DNA of 64,000 nucleotides from Thuidium tamariscinum (GCA_947034885.2 OX344757.2:5270001-5334000); one strand, 5' to 3'. Positions 23,200-35,262 are shown, counted from the stretch's first letter. Notes: generated from the sequence alone by a model not told the origin. Numbers and translations: made by a program.

Positions 23200-24146
23200 T
23201 ATTATTGCAAGTTTACAATCTTTCTAGTGGATAAAATATTTCAGTCATCCTTGTTTGGTACATGATTTTTATATTTACTCAACGTCATATTTGATATTTG
23301 ATAATTTCTTAATTGATCTCAATGGAATTTAAGGTCAAGAATTCATTTCTAGTACTGTATTGACTTCTTGATAGGATTCTAAATGTGAAGTATAAAAATA
23401 TGAATGGATGAATGTAATTCTTGGATGTATATAAGGCTTTTTCACCATGTGGAAAAAAAGCCCCCCTTGAGTTGGACCAGTGGAGAGTGTATATGAGAGC
23501 CACCTAGTTTGCCTTCTAAGAAATGAACTCCTATAATGCTTTTTAGAATTTTTTTATTAAATAACTTCAGGTTAAAAAAAAAGCCCTCTAAATGACCTAA
23601 AAGAGTGTCCAAGCTACAATCTCCAATTAACCTCAATACATATTCTAAAAAGTAAGGATAACCTTGTAAGTCAAAATCTACCTAAAATTGACAATTAAGG
23701 CACCAAATGGTGTCTAATTTAGTCCTAAAAAGTAAATTCAGCACATGGCACTGTCAGACAAGCACCACAACTCTACATGCATTGATCCAAATGAATCCAT
23801 AATTCACCCTAAGTCCTAAGTTTTAAGACCACAACATTCATCCATTATTTTTTGGCAAATCAACACTTTTTTTTTTCTTTGAATTTCTTCAATTAAGCAT
23901 CCAAACCCTAAATTTTAAGGTAATTAAGACTATGCTTTTGCACTTGGTCCAAACCCTAAAAAATTAGCCTCCTATCCATGCATTCATACATGCAAAATTG
24001 TGCCCTAAATTCTCTCCAACAATAAATCCTACATACTAATTGAGACCACTTAATCAATGTTGCAAGACCAAAATTGATTGTAGTTAGCGTTATAATAATT
24101 TTAGCATGGTATTTAAGAAGACTACCTTGCAAAAAGAGCAAACATA
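23200..24146. other. AT-rich spacer DNA
   Basis: Part of the unduplicated spacer between the inverted arms. No gene or repeat boundary is recognised. Confidence 0.5.
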
Positions 24147-24424
24147 AGAGGATTTTTGGCCCTTGGAAGACCATTTCAGGGCTGTTCCCAAAAACTGTTC
24201 CCACTACTACAGATCAGCCTCTTGTTGGTCTGATTTTTAAATTAAATTTTTTTTTAAATTAAAAAAAAATCAGAATGTATTAAAAAGAAATAAAATGATT
24301 TAAAAAGAAATTAAAATTAATTAATTAATTAGTATTTTCTGACGTGGCAATTGCTCGACTACATCAACATAGCATTCCCAGCATTTGGGAACTTGCAGTC
24401 TTCTAAACCGACCAGAAATCCTCT
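24147..24424. mobile_element. 278-bp TA-flanked MITE
   Basis: The ends are AGAGGATTTTTGG and CCAGAAATCCTCT, flanked by TA at 24145-24146 and 24425-24426. The TA duplication and short terminal repeats fit a Tc1/mariner-type (Stowaway-like) non-autonomous element. Superfamily is an inference. Confidence 0.6.
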
Positions 24425-25110
24425 TATGAAACAAGGGCCACCAGTCCTACAATTGTGATAGAAGATCACCTTTGACTAGAATGTTTTTTACCATCTCAAT
24501 TTTTATCCAAATGGCCTAAGATTAGGCTTGTTAGAAGCTTGACTTGATCTTGCACTTGCTTACCAAAATTGAGCTTCAGAATCTTTGTGAAGCTCTTGAT
24601 ATGCAACTTCAAAGTCGTGGCTCCCTATTGCAATATAGCAAAATCTCCTCATACAAAATTAGTTGCCTTGACCTTGTCCAAATTCGGTGAGCCATGGATT
24701 TTCAAAAAGCTAACTTTGAGGTACACAACTTTTTTTAAATCTGGCTCCACCTAGTTCTCTATGCACTCACAATCCCCCATTAAAGTTGGAAGTCTAATTT
24801 CACTCAAGGTTCTCTTCTCTTTTTCAAGCAATTTTTCACCTAACGTGAAAACCTCCACTTTTTCACCCATCTTTTTCCATAATAAGGTAAGAGCTTACTT
24901 GACAAACTATCTAATTTGTTCTAATCCTATTCCATTTCCATCTTCTCCTTACCATGTTTCTATCATTTCTTTTATTGAATTCTTCACCAAACTTCCAAAA
25001 CACATCATACACTCAAAAGTGTGGGGGGGGGGGGGGGAAGAGAGAGATTGAAATATTAAATTTTTCTATGTCCAAACTCCAAAATGGGCTAGTCTTCTTT
25101 TTTTACTTTT
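24425..25110. other. AT-rich spacer DNA with a G15 run
   Basis: No gene recognised. An uninterrupted run of 15 G at 25023-25037 is notable in such AT-rich DNA and may also be a sequencing weak spot. Confidence 0.5.
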
Positions 25111-25839
25111 GGATGATTGCAAGACACACTTGTCCTATTCTGTATCACATTATGTGTGCTGATTTGTTTTTTAGCTATAACTTTTGAGTTTTGGCTTCAA
25201 ATGACTCAAGATTCACAGGAAAGGTACTCATGACTATCATACATATTCTCTAATTTTTTCATAATTTTCAAAAATAATTTACTATCCAAAAATAGACCTT
25301 GATTGAATGTCACACTTTAAAGTTTAGGGGGTTTCAGTGCTGAGGAGTACCTTTTCTTTTAATGATTTTGAGATGAAATTTGGATGAAATGGTCTTTTAG
25401 TACATTCTAGCTCTCCAGAAAAGGATTTAAGAAAATAGTTAATTTTATGTAGTGTGAAGTCTACAAAGTGAGTTTCTTTTTGCTTGTATTTTGAAATGTA
25501 TAAAATATTATTTTGGTTTTCTTTTTTGTGAATGACCATCTCCATAAAGTTGTTGCAAAATTGCTATTTTGTATTATTTTGTATTTACTTATTTTTACTA
25601 TTTTTTCGTAATTACAACATAAAGGTATGTATTTTCTTAAGGTTTGGGACTTTTCAAGTTCTTCTATTTAGAAAAAATTTCTATGCAATTCCTTTCATCT
25701 TGACGGTGTATACATAAGTCATATTTCTTGAAAAATTTTAAATTAGTTTTCTAATTTTAAAGTACTATTAAAGTTTAAAAAAAGTCATGAGTATTGTTGC
25801 AAAATGCAACAATAGTACAGGTGTTTCTTGCAATCTCGC
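25111..25839. mobile_element. MITE of the GGGTGATTGCAAG family, diverged
   Basis: The ends are GGATGATTGCAAGACACAC and GTGTTTCTTGCAATC. The interior matches 17130-17862 and 40600-41336. The end bases are mutated and the target duplication is uncertain. Confidence 0.7.
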
Positions 25840-26374
25840 TTTCATTTAGCTCTACTTTACTATTATTTTGCTAGTTTAAGGAAAAATATGCCAAATTAGT
25901 GAAAATTGCACTAATTTATTATAAAGCCACTAGTATAGAATAAAATTCCCTAAATAATGTAAAAGCTTATAAGTTATTCAAAAAATCCTATTTTAGTGTT
26001 TCTCTCACTATTTTAGTATTTCTTTCACTATTCTAATAGTAGTTTTGATTGTACTAACTTGTTTTGTGTTTTTCATTGTTATTATTATTTTGGTTTGTAG
26101 TGGTGTACTTCACAAATGCTACAAAGATCTATGCATAAATTTTCTTTGTGGCAATTTAAAGAAAAACTCTATTGAATACTCCAATCAAATGTTATGTTGC
26201 TTGAAGTTTTTTAGATTATATAGCAGGTAGTTTTAGGCAACTTGTGATTGTACTTCTAAGTTTTGCCAAATACTATAAAATTAACATGATATAGAAATAT
26301 AGTATACTTTTTTGGAGGAAAAATATTATGTCTGCTACAAAAATCTTATTCTCAATTCTTCTCACAGTTTGCTA
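25840..26374. other. AT-rich spacer DNA
   Basis: Ends at the inner edge of the right arm. A 61-codon open frame at 26045-26230 is hydrophobic, low-complexity and not supported as a gene. Confidence 0.5.
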
Positions 26375-26444
26375 GTCCAATAGTCAGGGCAAGGTGAAAT
26401 TTTGTAAGTTTTTCTTAAAATTCAAATATTATAATCTTGCAACA

Positions 26445-27202
26445 GGGTGATTGCAAGAAAGGATGACTGATTTCCTATTTACAATTGAAACCGTTCTCTT
26501 GTTTTTTGCTATAACTTTTGAAGCACAATTTGAATGAACATGAAATTTTTATTGAACATGTATAAATTTGTGACAATTAGATCCCTTATTTTTTAGAAAT
26601 TAATAAAAATCATTTTATATTTAAAAATTGTTTTCATTAATTTGTCACAAGTTGATATTTAGGGGTTTTCACTATGTTATGTGTCACTAAATTTAATGAT
26701 CTAGAGCTCAAACTTTCATGGTCTATTTGCATAATAGGGAAGCATGTATCTACCAAAGGAAATTTGAAAATTCATTATTTCATGTCCTCCACATGAGTGT
26801 AAACAGTACATCCGTAGTTCCATTGCGTGCAATTTTTGAACATTGAAGATGGTTCTTAGATCAATTTTTTTGATGAAATCTCATCAATATCAACTCTTGC
26901 CAAATGGAAAATTTTTAGTTTAAAAAAAATTCCTTTCTCTATTTTCTATAAATTAAAATGTGAAATTACAATAACAAAAACTACTTTCATCATATTTTGT
27001 ATTTTTCTAGTTCACCTACTTAGAAAATCTCTCTATATTTTTCCTTCTTAGGGTACCTTCTTCTTAAAAATATATATATATATATATGAAACATATATAT
27101 ATATATATATAATTATTTTTCTAATTTTAAAGTACTCCCAAAGAAAAAATGAATATTGTAAAAAACGCTACTCTTTTTGAATGGCCTTTCTTGCAATGAC
27201 CC
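26445..27202. mobile_element. MITE of the GGGTGATTGCAAG family, right arm
   Basis: Partner of 21341-22098. It is flanked by AACA at 26441-26444 and 27203-27206, the complement of the TGTT found in the left arm. Confidence 0.85.
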
Positions 27203-27440
27203 AACATTAGTATAGAATAAACAAATTATTTTGAAAAGAACTTCCATAGACTTCTATATTAGACTAATATATGTTAGGTTGAGATTTATAGAAAAAACTT
27301 AAAATCTATTTTTTCATAGGGCACTACAAAGAGGAGAAAGTATTAGTTTTTGATAATTAAGTATTCCTCCAAATAGTCCAAAACATGTAGCCAAGTCCTT
27401 CCATAAGAGGTTCTTAATAATGTACTTGTCCCATACCCAC

Positions 27441-28395
27441 AATAATGTATAGTGGGGTACCAATCAAAATGGTATTTTCGAATTCACAATGAAGAAAATT
27501 TTGACACTGCCAACTTTAATATCCTCTTGAGAGTTGAAAAATTGGCCTTGAAAAATTTTACTTTAAAATTTCTTTGGCAAGATTATTTTTAAGTCAATAA
27601 CGTGTGCCAAATTTCAAGGCCAAAAGATTTACCAAAAAAATACATTAAAAATCTACCAACATGTGTAGTTGGAAATTTTTTTTCCACTACTTTCAACTTT
27701 GACACCCTCCTAAGGATTGAATTCTTTTCTTTTGCCATGAAATTTTTGGCATAAAAAAACCTCAGTCTATGTTTGTAATATGTAAAAAAAATTTCAAGGT
27801 CAAAAGATTAATATAAAAAAAAATGTGAAAGCTACCAGTATGTGTAGTTTTGCAAAAAAATTCACAATTGCCAACTTTGACACCCTTCTAAAGGCTGAGA
27901 AATTGATTTTTTACCATGAATTTTATTTTCGTGAAATAAACTCTATGTTAATAACATATGCTTTAATTTTCAAGTTCAAAAGACTTACCTAGAAAAAAGA
28001 TATTCAAAAAAACAATTTCTCAACCCTAAGGAGGGTGTCAAAGTTGGCAATTGTGAAATTTTTTACAAAACTACACATGTTGGTAGCTTTCACATATCTT
28101 TTTTTATATTAATCTTTTGACCTTGAATTCTTTTTCACATACTACAAACATAGAAGTTGTTTGACTTGTTTCATGCCAAAATTTTCATGGCAAAAGAAAG
28201 AAAATTCAATCCTTGGGATTGTTGGGAGGGTGTCAAAGTTCAAAGTAGTGAAATTTTTTCCCAACTACACATATTGGTAGATTTTTAATATATTTTTTTT
28301 GTAAATCTTTTGGCCTTGAAATTTGGCACACATATTTTTGGCTTGAAAATAATCTTGCATGAAAAATTTCATGATAAAATACCAATTTTTCAAAC
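27441..28395. mobile_element. Foldback element FB2, right-arm copy, end deleted
   Basis: Same element as 20056-21102. The end next to the GLP flank is missing: sequence equivalent to about 20045-20150 is absent, and the join falls where both sides read GAGTTTGA / GAGTTGA, a short homology. Confidence 0.75.
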
Positions 28396-29165
28396 TCAGG
28401 ATTTCAGATACTAGACTAGCAACTTGCTATGAAAATCACATTTGCTTCGACGATTTACTGTGCAACTGAAGTTGTATTGAATTTTATGTGTTCCCATCTT
28501 GTGAAATTGAAGTACCTGATTACGCAAAATCATATCCAGGGATTTCACGTGAATGAAGATCAATGAGGCAGAAAACTAGCACAATCATCTTCCACTGGCC
28601 TTCTCAAAACAAAAATTTTAACCGCTGCTGAAAAATGCATACACATTTCACTCTTCTATTTGATTTGCTCCGTTTGCATCGTGGAAACCAATTAAATCTG
28701 TAACAGAACTATTTGTTGAAAAATACAGCTTCGGATCTCGGAGTAGAAAATGTGTGCACATGGCTTCACCTTCTAAATGCGTAACAAGGACTCTGAAATT
28801 TGAACAAATGTTGCACAGCCAAAACAAAAACAAAAACAAAAACAACTCCTACTTCGACCCATGCACTGGACACCGTGTTTATGAAATGGTAGCTGTGAAC
28901 CTGGTAATTCATTAAATGTTGTGCAACTAAGGCGGGTTCAATTGGCCCAAATGAAGGAATTCTTCACACAAGCTACCGAAGCTGCGGCGGGTCTTCGCTT
29001 CGACCAGGAACTCTGAGAACAATGTACAAAATTTAACTATCTAGCTTAATCAGAAGTCATCAGACCCTGTCTGGCTTCCAAAAGAATGGTGGTAGTATCA
29101 ATGGCTATACACGATGTTTCCAAAGACTTTGAGAGCTAAATCGGATGAACTATCAATCGATCGAT
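28396..29165. other. Conserved 3' flank of GLP5
   Basis: Inverted match to 19264-20050. No independent gene. A short open frame at 28648-28845 is the counterpart of one at 19590-19817 in the other arm and is judged chance. Confidence 0.7.
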
Positions 29166-29831
29166 TTACATGCGGAACTGCTTCTGGATCTGGTCCACGG
29201 TGTACTCGTTGATGCGGAACGCCTTCTCCAACACCTCGTCCTTGATGTCCGGAGTGAACAAAGCCGGAGCAATTTGCTGCACGCCGGGGTTCTGGCTGCT
29301 CAAAGCGGCGAAAGCCAAAGCGGGACCCTTGCCCACGTTCAGCTGGAAGTGCACCAGGCCCTTGGGGAACACGAACAGCTCGCCTTCCGTGATTGTGGTG
29401 GCGAACAAGGTGTTGTTGGTGTCCACAAAGCCCACGTACAGCTCGCCCTTGGCCAGGATGAGAATCTCGGTGGCGCGTGGGTGGGTGTGCGGAGGGTTGA
29501 TGCCGCCCTTGGCGAAGTCGATGCGAGCCGCGGAGATGCCCAAAGTGTTCAATCCGGGGAACTGCATGACGGTGGCGGGCGTGACTGCGGCTTTGTTGGG
29601 GTTGTTGGTGTTTCCTGGGTTCTTCAAGCCAGCGAACGTGAAGTCGTCCACGGAGACCTGATCGGCGGGCTTGCAGGTGAGTCCATTGATGGTGGTTTCG
29701 CTCTTCAAGTCTGCGACGCAGAAGTCCTGGAGCGGATCCTCGTCGGCTGCCATGGCGAGCATGGGCACCAGCGCCACGCTCATCAACACGGCCACGGTCA
29801 CCCACAAGCTTCTGCGGGTCATGATACCCAT
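29166..29831 (-). CDS. Germin-like protein, copy 5 (GLP5)
   Basis: This encodes a 221-residue germin-like cupin in the right arm, tail-to-tail with GLP4. Start MGIMTRRSLWV, signal peptide 1-28, C38 and C53, H115/H117/E122/H161 and the N139 sequon are all present. Distinct residues are E45 in LKSETT (G in the others), SVDDFTF like GLP6, and VMQF plus ATTITEG like GLP3. The two arms of the palindrome have therefore not stayed identical, and this copy seems to have taken short tracts from other family members. It belongs to the ILILAKGE subgroup. Function is as for the family, a secreted Mn-cupin. Confidence 0.95.
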   Translation of the reverse strand: MGIMTRRSLWVTVAVLMSVALVPMLAMAADEDPLQDFCVADLKSETTINGLTCKPADQVSVDDFTFAGLKNPGNTNNPNKAAVTPATVMQFPGLNTLGISAARIDFAKGGINPPHTHPRATEILILAKGELYVGFVDTNNTLFATTITEGELFVFPKGLVHFQLNVGKGPALAFAALSSQNPGVQQIAPALFTPDIKDEVLEKAFRINEYTVDQIQKQFRM

Positions 29832-30027
29832 TTCGGTTTTGGTCGCTTCGAGCTGCGCGGTGGAGTTTGAAGGTTCAGTCCAGGCCGGAGTTCGATCAAG
29901 TGCTTGCAGGTCGAGGTTTCTGGATCAGTTGTAGGAGTCAGAGCGGAAGTGTGCACGGAGCTGGTGGAGGAAGCTGAAGATTGCGATTGGAATGGTTGCT
30001 TCTGTGACAATTGTTTGAGTTGTGGGG

Positions 30028-30036
30028 GTTTAAGTA
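30028..30036 (-). promoter_or_regulatory. TATA-like box of GLP5
   Basis: CTACTTAAA on the minus strand, about 200 bp before the ATG, followed by the CCCCACAACTCAAACAATTG block. It is the counterpart of 18384-18392. Confidence 0.6.
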
Positions 30037-30431
30037 GAGATCCCCAGTCGATGAGTTGCCCTTCAGCCCTCGTGATGAAGCGCGTTTTCGAAGACTCGTC
30101 GGCGGTGGCTGGAAGGAAAACCCGGAGGAAAACTCTGAAGTTGAGGACCGGAAACTGTGTGAGTGGGGTCTCAGTAGGCTGGCGAGAGTAAAGTTCGGGT
30201 CCAATGAAAGTCATCTTGGAATTAAAAACTCGGCGTTTTCCAAGTCAATTTGACCATTCTTCTTCCTTTGTAACTTTTTACACTGTTGTTCTTCTGTAGA
30301 CAGTATGCAGTGAATTTGTCATCCTGACCCTTAACCCTTAAACAATGCGGAGGTCATTTTTTTGTCTCTCTAGGACAAAAATGCAACTACTCATCTTTGA
30401 AATTAGGGGTGGAAAGGAAAAATCTTCTATA

Positions 30432-31538
30432 GGGTGAATGCAAGAAACACTTAAAGTCAATCATCACACCTTAGTTTTTGATTTGTTTTTTGCTTATAAC
30501 TTTTGTATTCTAACTACAAATGACTCAAAATTTATAGGGAAGCTACTCATAACCATTATATACCTTCTCTAATTTTTGAGGATTTTTCGAAAATAATTTA
30601 CTGTTTCTAAACAACCCTGAAAATTTCTCACAATGGGTGATTTAGGGGTTTTTAGCACACCATTTATCTCAAAAAAATGATTTTTGAGCTGAAATTTGGA
30701 GAGGATGGTCTCTTAGTAGACTTATAGCTAATTTTGAAAGAAATTTCAAAAATACTTATTTTTATGTGGTGTAGAAGTCTACAAAGAAAGATTCTTTTTG
30801 CATTTTTTTCCAAAGGTATGAAACATTATTTTGGTGAGGTTTTTTTTTTATCAAATCTCATCATCAAAAAGTCTTCTCAAGTTTTCAATTTTTTTTGTAT
30901 TTTTTAAAACAATATCATATTTTTACAAATTATAATGTCAAAAGTTGTATTTTCTTCACCAAAACTTTGGACATAGAATTCACATAGAATTTTGGTGAAG
31001 AAAATACAACTTTTGACATTTTAATTTGTAAAAATATGATATTATTTTAAAAAATACAAAAAAAATTGGAAATTTGAGAAGACTTTTTTGATGATGAGAT
31101 TTGATAAAAAAAAAAAACTCACCAAAGTAATGTTTCATACATTTGGAAAAAAATGCAAAAGGAATCTCTCTTTGTAGACTTCTATACCACATAAAAATAA
31201 GTATTTTTGAAATTTCTTTCAAAATTAGATATGAGTCTACTAAGAGACCATCCTCTCGAAATTTCAGTTCAAAAATCTTTTTTTTTGAGATAAATGGTGT
31301 GCTAAGAACCCTGAAATCACCTATTGTGAGAAATATTCGGGGTTGTTTAAAAACAATAAATTATTTTTGAAAAATCCTCAAAAATTAGAAAAGGTATATA
31401 ATGGTTATGAGTAGCTTCCCTATAAATTTTGAGTCATTTGGAGTTAGAATACAAAAGTTATAAGCAATAATCAAATCAAAAACTAAGGTATGACAAAACG
31501 CAACAAATTAATAGTACAAGTGTTTCTTGCATTCACCC
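30432..31538. mobile_element. Foldback element FB1, right-arm copy, uninterrupted
   Basis: 1107 bp, flanked by TATA at 30428-30431 and 31539-31542. The ends GGGTGAATGCAAGAAACAC and CTTGCATTCACCC match the shorter 0.74-kb MITE family. The two halves are almost complementary around a centre near 30985 ('gtcaaaagttgtattttctt' and its complement). Non-coding. Confidence 0.85.
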
Positions 31539-31930
31539 TATAATGCTTTGACTTCCAATGAGCACTTTTGAATTTTTTTTGAATCAATGATTTACATGTA
31601 TCAAAATTCATGATTTTCGCAATCACTAGCTTGTCTTTTAAAGGTTAACCAATATATACTATGCTTGATCAAAGTTTATTAGTTTTTCTACTAATTAATA
31701 ACCCCTAAAAAACAAGCTGTGTTTCTTTTGGCAACATAGTGATTTTGGTCAACTTATCTCAAATGAGATTTTTGATTTTTTTCTTTGAAATTTTCAACCA
31801 ACATATGCCAATTGCCGAAGGAGTAGGTACAAGGGACAACAATTTTCATATGTATTTTAACTACATAGTCAAAAAGTTATTGTATGATATGTGATTTTTT
31901 TTAAATATTTAGGTAGCTCCAGCAACCCCG

Positions 31931-32401
31931 GGGAGATCACTCTTTGAAATTTTAAGTATACACGTGAGTTAAGAGGGTATTTAATATGGGGCTATTTACC
32001 TTCATTATAGTAATTAAGAGGATCATATTTTTACATATAAAGATATTTAGGGCATATTTTTAATATCCGATGATTTTTTATAAATTCAATCATATGGTTT
32101 TTATTGTTGGGCTATCTTATATGCAAAACTTACATGTCTAATTTTTTCATACCTATATACAATACACACCATAAAACTAGTGTCTTACATGTATACTCTT
32201 TTGTTTTGTATATGCACTACTTATATTGTAGTACAACTTCAAATGACAAATAAAAATGTGAAATACAACATTAGTTTTCAATATTTCTAAATTCTATGCC
32301 ATGTATTCTAAACAATTTAATATGGTGAATAACAAACAATGTCATAAAAACATTAAACATAGTTATGATGCTGAATTAAGAAAATTAGCAATACTAGCAA
32401 T
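31931..32401. other. AT-rich intergenic DNA
   Basis: No gene or recognised element between the inverted repeat and the small CACTA hairpin. Confidence 0.5.
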
Positions 32402-32473
32402 CACTACAAGAGAAAGGGGTGTTTTAAGTATAGTTCTAGTAATATACTTAAAACACCCCTTTCTCTTGTAGTG
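32402..32473. mobile_element. 72-bp CACTA-ended hairpin MITE
   Basis: Begins CACTACAAGAGAAAGGGG and ends with the exact complement. The inverted repeats are 31 bp with a 10-bp loop. It is flanked by AAT at 32399-32401 and 32474-32476. The CACTACAAGA start and the 3-bp duplication are hallmarks of the CACTA (En/Spm) superfamily, here reduced to little more than its ends. Confidence 0.85.
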
Positions 32474-32772
32474 AATATAACATGAATAACATGAAAAGTT
32501 GACACTCAAAAAACAGTGTAGATTAAGACAAGAATATGACCTCTACTATAATATAAAGACCATATATTTTATCTATACATATGCATTTGCAATGATTTTG
32601 AGTTTAGAATCAAAAAATAAAAGAGTGTTTATAAAATACTAGTAAAAAAAAAATGATTCTAAACATTTACAACTATTACAAGTACATGTACAAGTAGTTG
32701 AGGCAAATCTAGAGTTTATAGTGTTGAAGCATTGAAAAGATTCTATACAATTGTTGTAAATCAACAACTTCT
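32474..32772. other. AT-rich intergenic DNA
   Basis: Nothing recognised. Confidence 0.5.
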
Positions 32773-33499
32773 GAGTCGTTGCAAGAAACACTTACTGGTT
32801 TTGGCTCAAAATGGCTCGAAATCAGTGAGTCTGTGAGTCCTATGATCCTTTGGAATAAATTTTTTTAAATTGAAAAAAATATGGATAATTTGAAGAGCAA
32901 TGAGAATATTATATCTCTTGAAATTTAGACCTAAGAAATTTTTTCTCTAAATGTTATAGACAATGGAAAATACAATGAAAATGGTTCTTTTTTCACTAAT
33001 TTGGTAAAAATAGTAAAAAAATTCAAAAAATGAAAATGAAAAATCTATTTTTTTTTCAAGTAAAGGAATTTCTTTTCCAACAAATTTCATCTTTGGAAAA
33101 AATAAATTCTACTCTCTACACTTGTGCAAAGTCATCCACTTTGATGACATGTGGAGGTTGAACAATATAGTATTTTCAAAAAATCTCTTTGAGGTCTTGT
33201 GTAACTTTAGGTGAGGTCCTTGCATGTCAATTTTCAGCTCAAAATTTTCATTTTTGGGTCAAAAATAGGACTAAAACCCCCCAAAATGGCCAAAGTAGAC
33301 ATCCAATCCGGGGTAGTTTAAAAATAGTAAAATAATTTTGAAATAATTGAAAAAATTATACAAAATGTAAAACTTTTTTAGGCACCTTCATTTCAAGTTT
33401 CAAGTTAAATGAACAGAAGATGCAAAAGTTGTAAACAAAAAACTACCTCCTGAAGGTTAAGGGGACAAAAAAAAGGACAAGTGTTTCTTGCAATCACCC
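32773..33499. mobile_element. MITE of the GGGTGATTGCAAG family
   Basis: 727 bp. The ends are GAGTCGTTGCAAGAAACAC and GTGTTTCTTGCAATCACCC, flanked by TTCT at 32769-32772 and 33500-33503. Non-coding interior. Confidence 0.85.
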
Positions 33500-34786
33500 T
33501 TCTATAGATTAGTAGTTGTTGTTGATAAGTAGCTCCACCAAAAATAACACCTCCAAGGCTCTAATCTATAGATTGACAATTGTTGTAGATGGTACAACTT
33601 CATTGTAAATTTACAGCTCAACTCTTGTCTTGGAACAATAGATTCTTACATATTGTCACATAGTTAGCATACTTATGAAAAGATTGGTATGTATACGTTG
33701 AAATTATTTGACAACTGCAAGAAATCTCCTAAAAAAAATCCCTAGATTTATTAGATTGTGTAGGTTTTATAATTCACTTAAGAAAGTTTGTCCACATCTA
33801 TACTCATTGTACTACAAAAGATTTGTATGGACCCTATTTGTATAGGTTATTTTATTAATAAAATTTCCTACTAAATGATGTTTTTACATAGCCTAATTTA
33901 TATATAATAGAGTATGTGGCATTTCAAAGACCCTGTAGTAGCTCTACATATAATATAAAATTTATCCCTTTCGAATTAAATGGACCCTATCTTTTAACTT
34001 ACGTAGTTTTAAAAAAATTGAGAGTAATATCCCCTAGAATTTGCATGAACCATTTGGTAGAGGTTTCAAATAGCCATATAAAACATTATAGGGATCACCC
34101 AAAATAGAAAACAAATATACCTAACCTTCTAAAAAAACTTGACTTCTATAAACTTCCAAATATTCCAACAAGAAATTAGAGAGTAATGAATATTTTCTAC
34201 TAGTAGGAAATTGATCATGATGGATATGGCTACACTCTAATAGGAAGTAATGAGTATTTTTATATTAGGAAACATGTCATAAGGGTATTGTCCAAGGGAC
34301 ATTTTCTATTGAAAAATTTAGTTATGACTTATGAGGAATATTGGCTTCCATTTCCATAGTAAAAGAATGTAATCTAAAACATCACAAGAATATGAACTAG
34401 TATGAATAATCTTCAAATACTATAAAATAATGTGAAATGATAATTTAGATGAATATAAAAATATTGATAGTAATTAACATGACAAGGAGTACATATAAAA
34501 TTTGCAATCAAATAAGATGAGCACCAAATTCTTTTAAGTACACATTCAAATTTTTTTCAAACTCAAGAAATAGTTGAAATATATCCTCAAATTTTTAGAA
34601 GTGAAGATTCCAATGAATGAACAAATTGGACTATCATAATACTTAAACTTTGAAAAACAAATTTTAAGAAAGGTGAATTTTTTAAAGACTCAATTCTATC
34701 TTTGAATACTTTCAAGGCAAGGTGCAAGTTTCATACAATTGAAGCAAGTTCACAATTTGTTGAAAAATTGAGTTGAGAATCTCAAG
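33500..34786. other. AT-rich intergenic DNA
   Basis: No gene recognised. The open frame at 33916-34107 shows no domain. Confidence 0.5.
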
Positions 34787-34915
34787 GGCAACCCCACATC
34801 AACATTGTGGACTTGCATTGTAAACATTTTGGACCACTAATCTTCCTTGTTAGAAGAAGATCATTGGTCCAAAATGTTTGCACTACTGTTCTGGGCCTCT
34901 GGGGCTATCGTAAGG
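34787..34915. mobile_element. Diverged foldback MITE, relative of 14540-14659
   Basis: Contains the same hairpin core (ATTTTGGACCACTAATCTTC, then GAAGAAGATCATTGGTCC) and a TGGGGC right end. Exact ends and target duplication are not resolved. Confidence 0.5.
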
Positions 34916-34989
34916 AACTAAATTGTGTGAATACTTTGTATATTTTTATACCTTTCTCAATGAAAGCAAATTGATTGAAGCAATATATA

Positions 34990-35262
34990 AGGTAGGTACA
35001 CCCAAAATGGCACCTGACCTTAAAGTGCCCTGTACAACGTGCATACATTTTCAAAATCAGTCATGTACCCAGACTGTAGATGGCGCTTTCAAAAACACAC
35101 TTTGACTGTTAATAACTTTTGCATACGGTATCCAAATCCACTGTTCTTTGGTGCGTTGGAACATACTTTCACTCACCAACAAGACTGTAAGAAAATCTGA
35201 ACAACATAATAACAGGAACTAGGAACAGTATGAAAAACTGGCGCTTTTGGGTGTACCTACCT
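34990..35262. mobile_element. 273-bp TA-flanked MITE (AGGTAGGTACACC ends)
   Basis: The ends are AGGTAGGTACACCC and GGGTGTACCTACCT, flanked by TA at 34988-34989 and 35263-35264. This is the short, uninterrupted relative of 39231-40454 and supplies the empty-site reference for the insertion there. A Tc1/mariner-like target is inferred. Confidence 0.75.

Larger units (their letters stand above)
26375..31930. repeat. Right arm of large inverted repeat
   Basis: Inverted partner of 15770-22168. The order of contents from inside out is MITE, FB2, 3' flank, GLP5, promoter, FB1 and part of a CCCCTAAA-type element. Similarity stops on the outer side at about 31928, where the sequence changes to CCCGGGGAGATCAC, inside a repeat rather than at an element end. 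Confidence 0.9.

Noticed and set aside
25023-25037. G15 run as a G-quadruplex or regulatory feature
   Set aside because: A lone homopolymer with no associated structure. It could also reflect sequencing error.
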